Origin: Verrucomicrobiota bacterium | GTDB lineage: Bacteria; Verrucomicrobiota; Verrucomicrobiia; Chthoniobacterales; UBA10450 | Direction: 5' to 3' | Length of the DNA stretch: 6,535 nucleotides | Assembly (NCBI GenBank): GCA_003219095.1 | Contig: QHPM01000246.1 | Coordinates: 1 to 6,535 of the forward strand | Shown here: in pieces, positions 6,431 to 6,535 of the stretch | How positions within the stretch are numbered: position 1 is the first letter of the stretch | Layout of the letters: every line of letters starts with the position of its first letter | Translations under genes and position numbers: made by a program | The notes under the pieces: generated by a model | The model's input: only the letters and a program-made list of their open reading frames with translations | What the model was told of the DNA's origin: nothing | The model's database searches: none

Positions 6431-6535
6431 TCAGATCTTTTGCGCTTTGGCGCGAAGCCGGGAAGCCACCAGATTTTCCGCGCCACCGGCCACGATTAAT
6501 TCTTGAGCGGCGGGACTCAGCGGCGGAAAAGAATT
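6431..6535 (-). CDS. C-terminal end of a probable aconitase/isopropylmalate dehydratase small subunit (LeuD-like)
   Basis: Only the last 34 codons are in the window, ending in TGA at 6431. The visible peptide contains FPPLSPAAQELIVAGGAENL and then a basic tail, LVASRLRAKAQKI. The pattern of a proline-rich turn, an amphipathic helix and AGG followed by a basic end resembles the C-terminus of small (swivel-domain) subunits of 3-isopropylmalate dehydratase and homoaconitase of the archaeal/LeuD2 type. Such enzymes isomerise a hydroxy-acid to the substrate of a dehydrogenase like the one encoded next on the same strand, which supports the reading. One other frame is also open to the window edge, but its peptide is Arg/Trp-rich and unlike a known tail. 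With so short a fragment this is a suggestion, not an identification. Confidence 0.5.
   Translation of the reverse strand, partial: NSFPPLSPAAQELIVAGGAENLVASRLRAKAQKI

Overview
All genes in this window lie on the minus strand, so it is best read from position 6535 down to 1. It looks like ordinary chromosome of a Gram-negative-type bacterium with a type IV pilus or type II secretion machine. The wording of the two pilus ATPases (for example [14 protein letters not shown]), the isocitrate/isopropylmalate-type dehydrogenase and the lack of obvious Shine-Dalgarno sites before most starts made me think of the Verrucomicrobiota (PVC group), perhaps a soil lineage. That is an impression from protein style, not a database result. 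No transposase, phage gene, CRISPR array, tRNA or rRNA was seen.

Layout in transcription order. (1) 6535-6431: last 34 codons of a gene whose tail resembles the small subunit of an aconitase/3-isopropylmalate dehydratase-type enzyme (LeuD-like, tentative). (2) 6430-6209: a 222-base gap filled mostly by a long imperfect palindrome of about 140 bases. (3) 6208-5051: an intact NAD(P)-dependent decarboxylating dehydrogenase of the isocitrate/homoisocitrate/isopropylmalate family. A dehydratase followed by this dehydrogenase would catalyse consecutive steps (isomerise, then oxidatively decarboxylate) in the TCA cycle, leucine synthesis or the alpha-aminoadipate route; the sequence alone does not settle which. 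(4) 5050-4754: a 297-base non-coding gap with GC-rich hairpins and, at its downstream end, a good sigma-70-like promoter. (5) 4753-3094: a PilB/GspE-type assembly ATPase gene broken by an apparent 44-base deletion. (6) 3057-1372: a second, intact PilB/GspE-type ATPase. (7) 1371-1292: a short AT-rich gap with a 16-bp inverted repeat. (8) 1291-1: a PilC/GspF inner-membrane platform protein, complete except for its last few codons.

Items 5, 6 and 8 form a probable operon: two extension-type ATPases in tandem feeding one polytopic platform protein. The ATPases act in the cytoplasm on the platform, driving pilin or pseudopilin assembly at the inner membrane. No PilT-type retraction ATPase is present in the window. 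The points most worth checking are the clean deletion in the first ATPase (real mutation or assembly error), the palindromic element before the dehydrogenase, and the mixed active-site signature of that dehydrogenase. I found no strong evidence for an undescribed multi-gene system.
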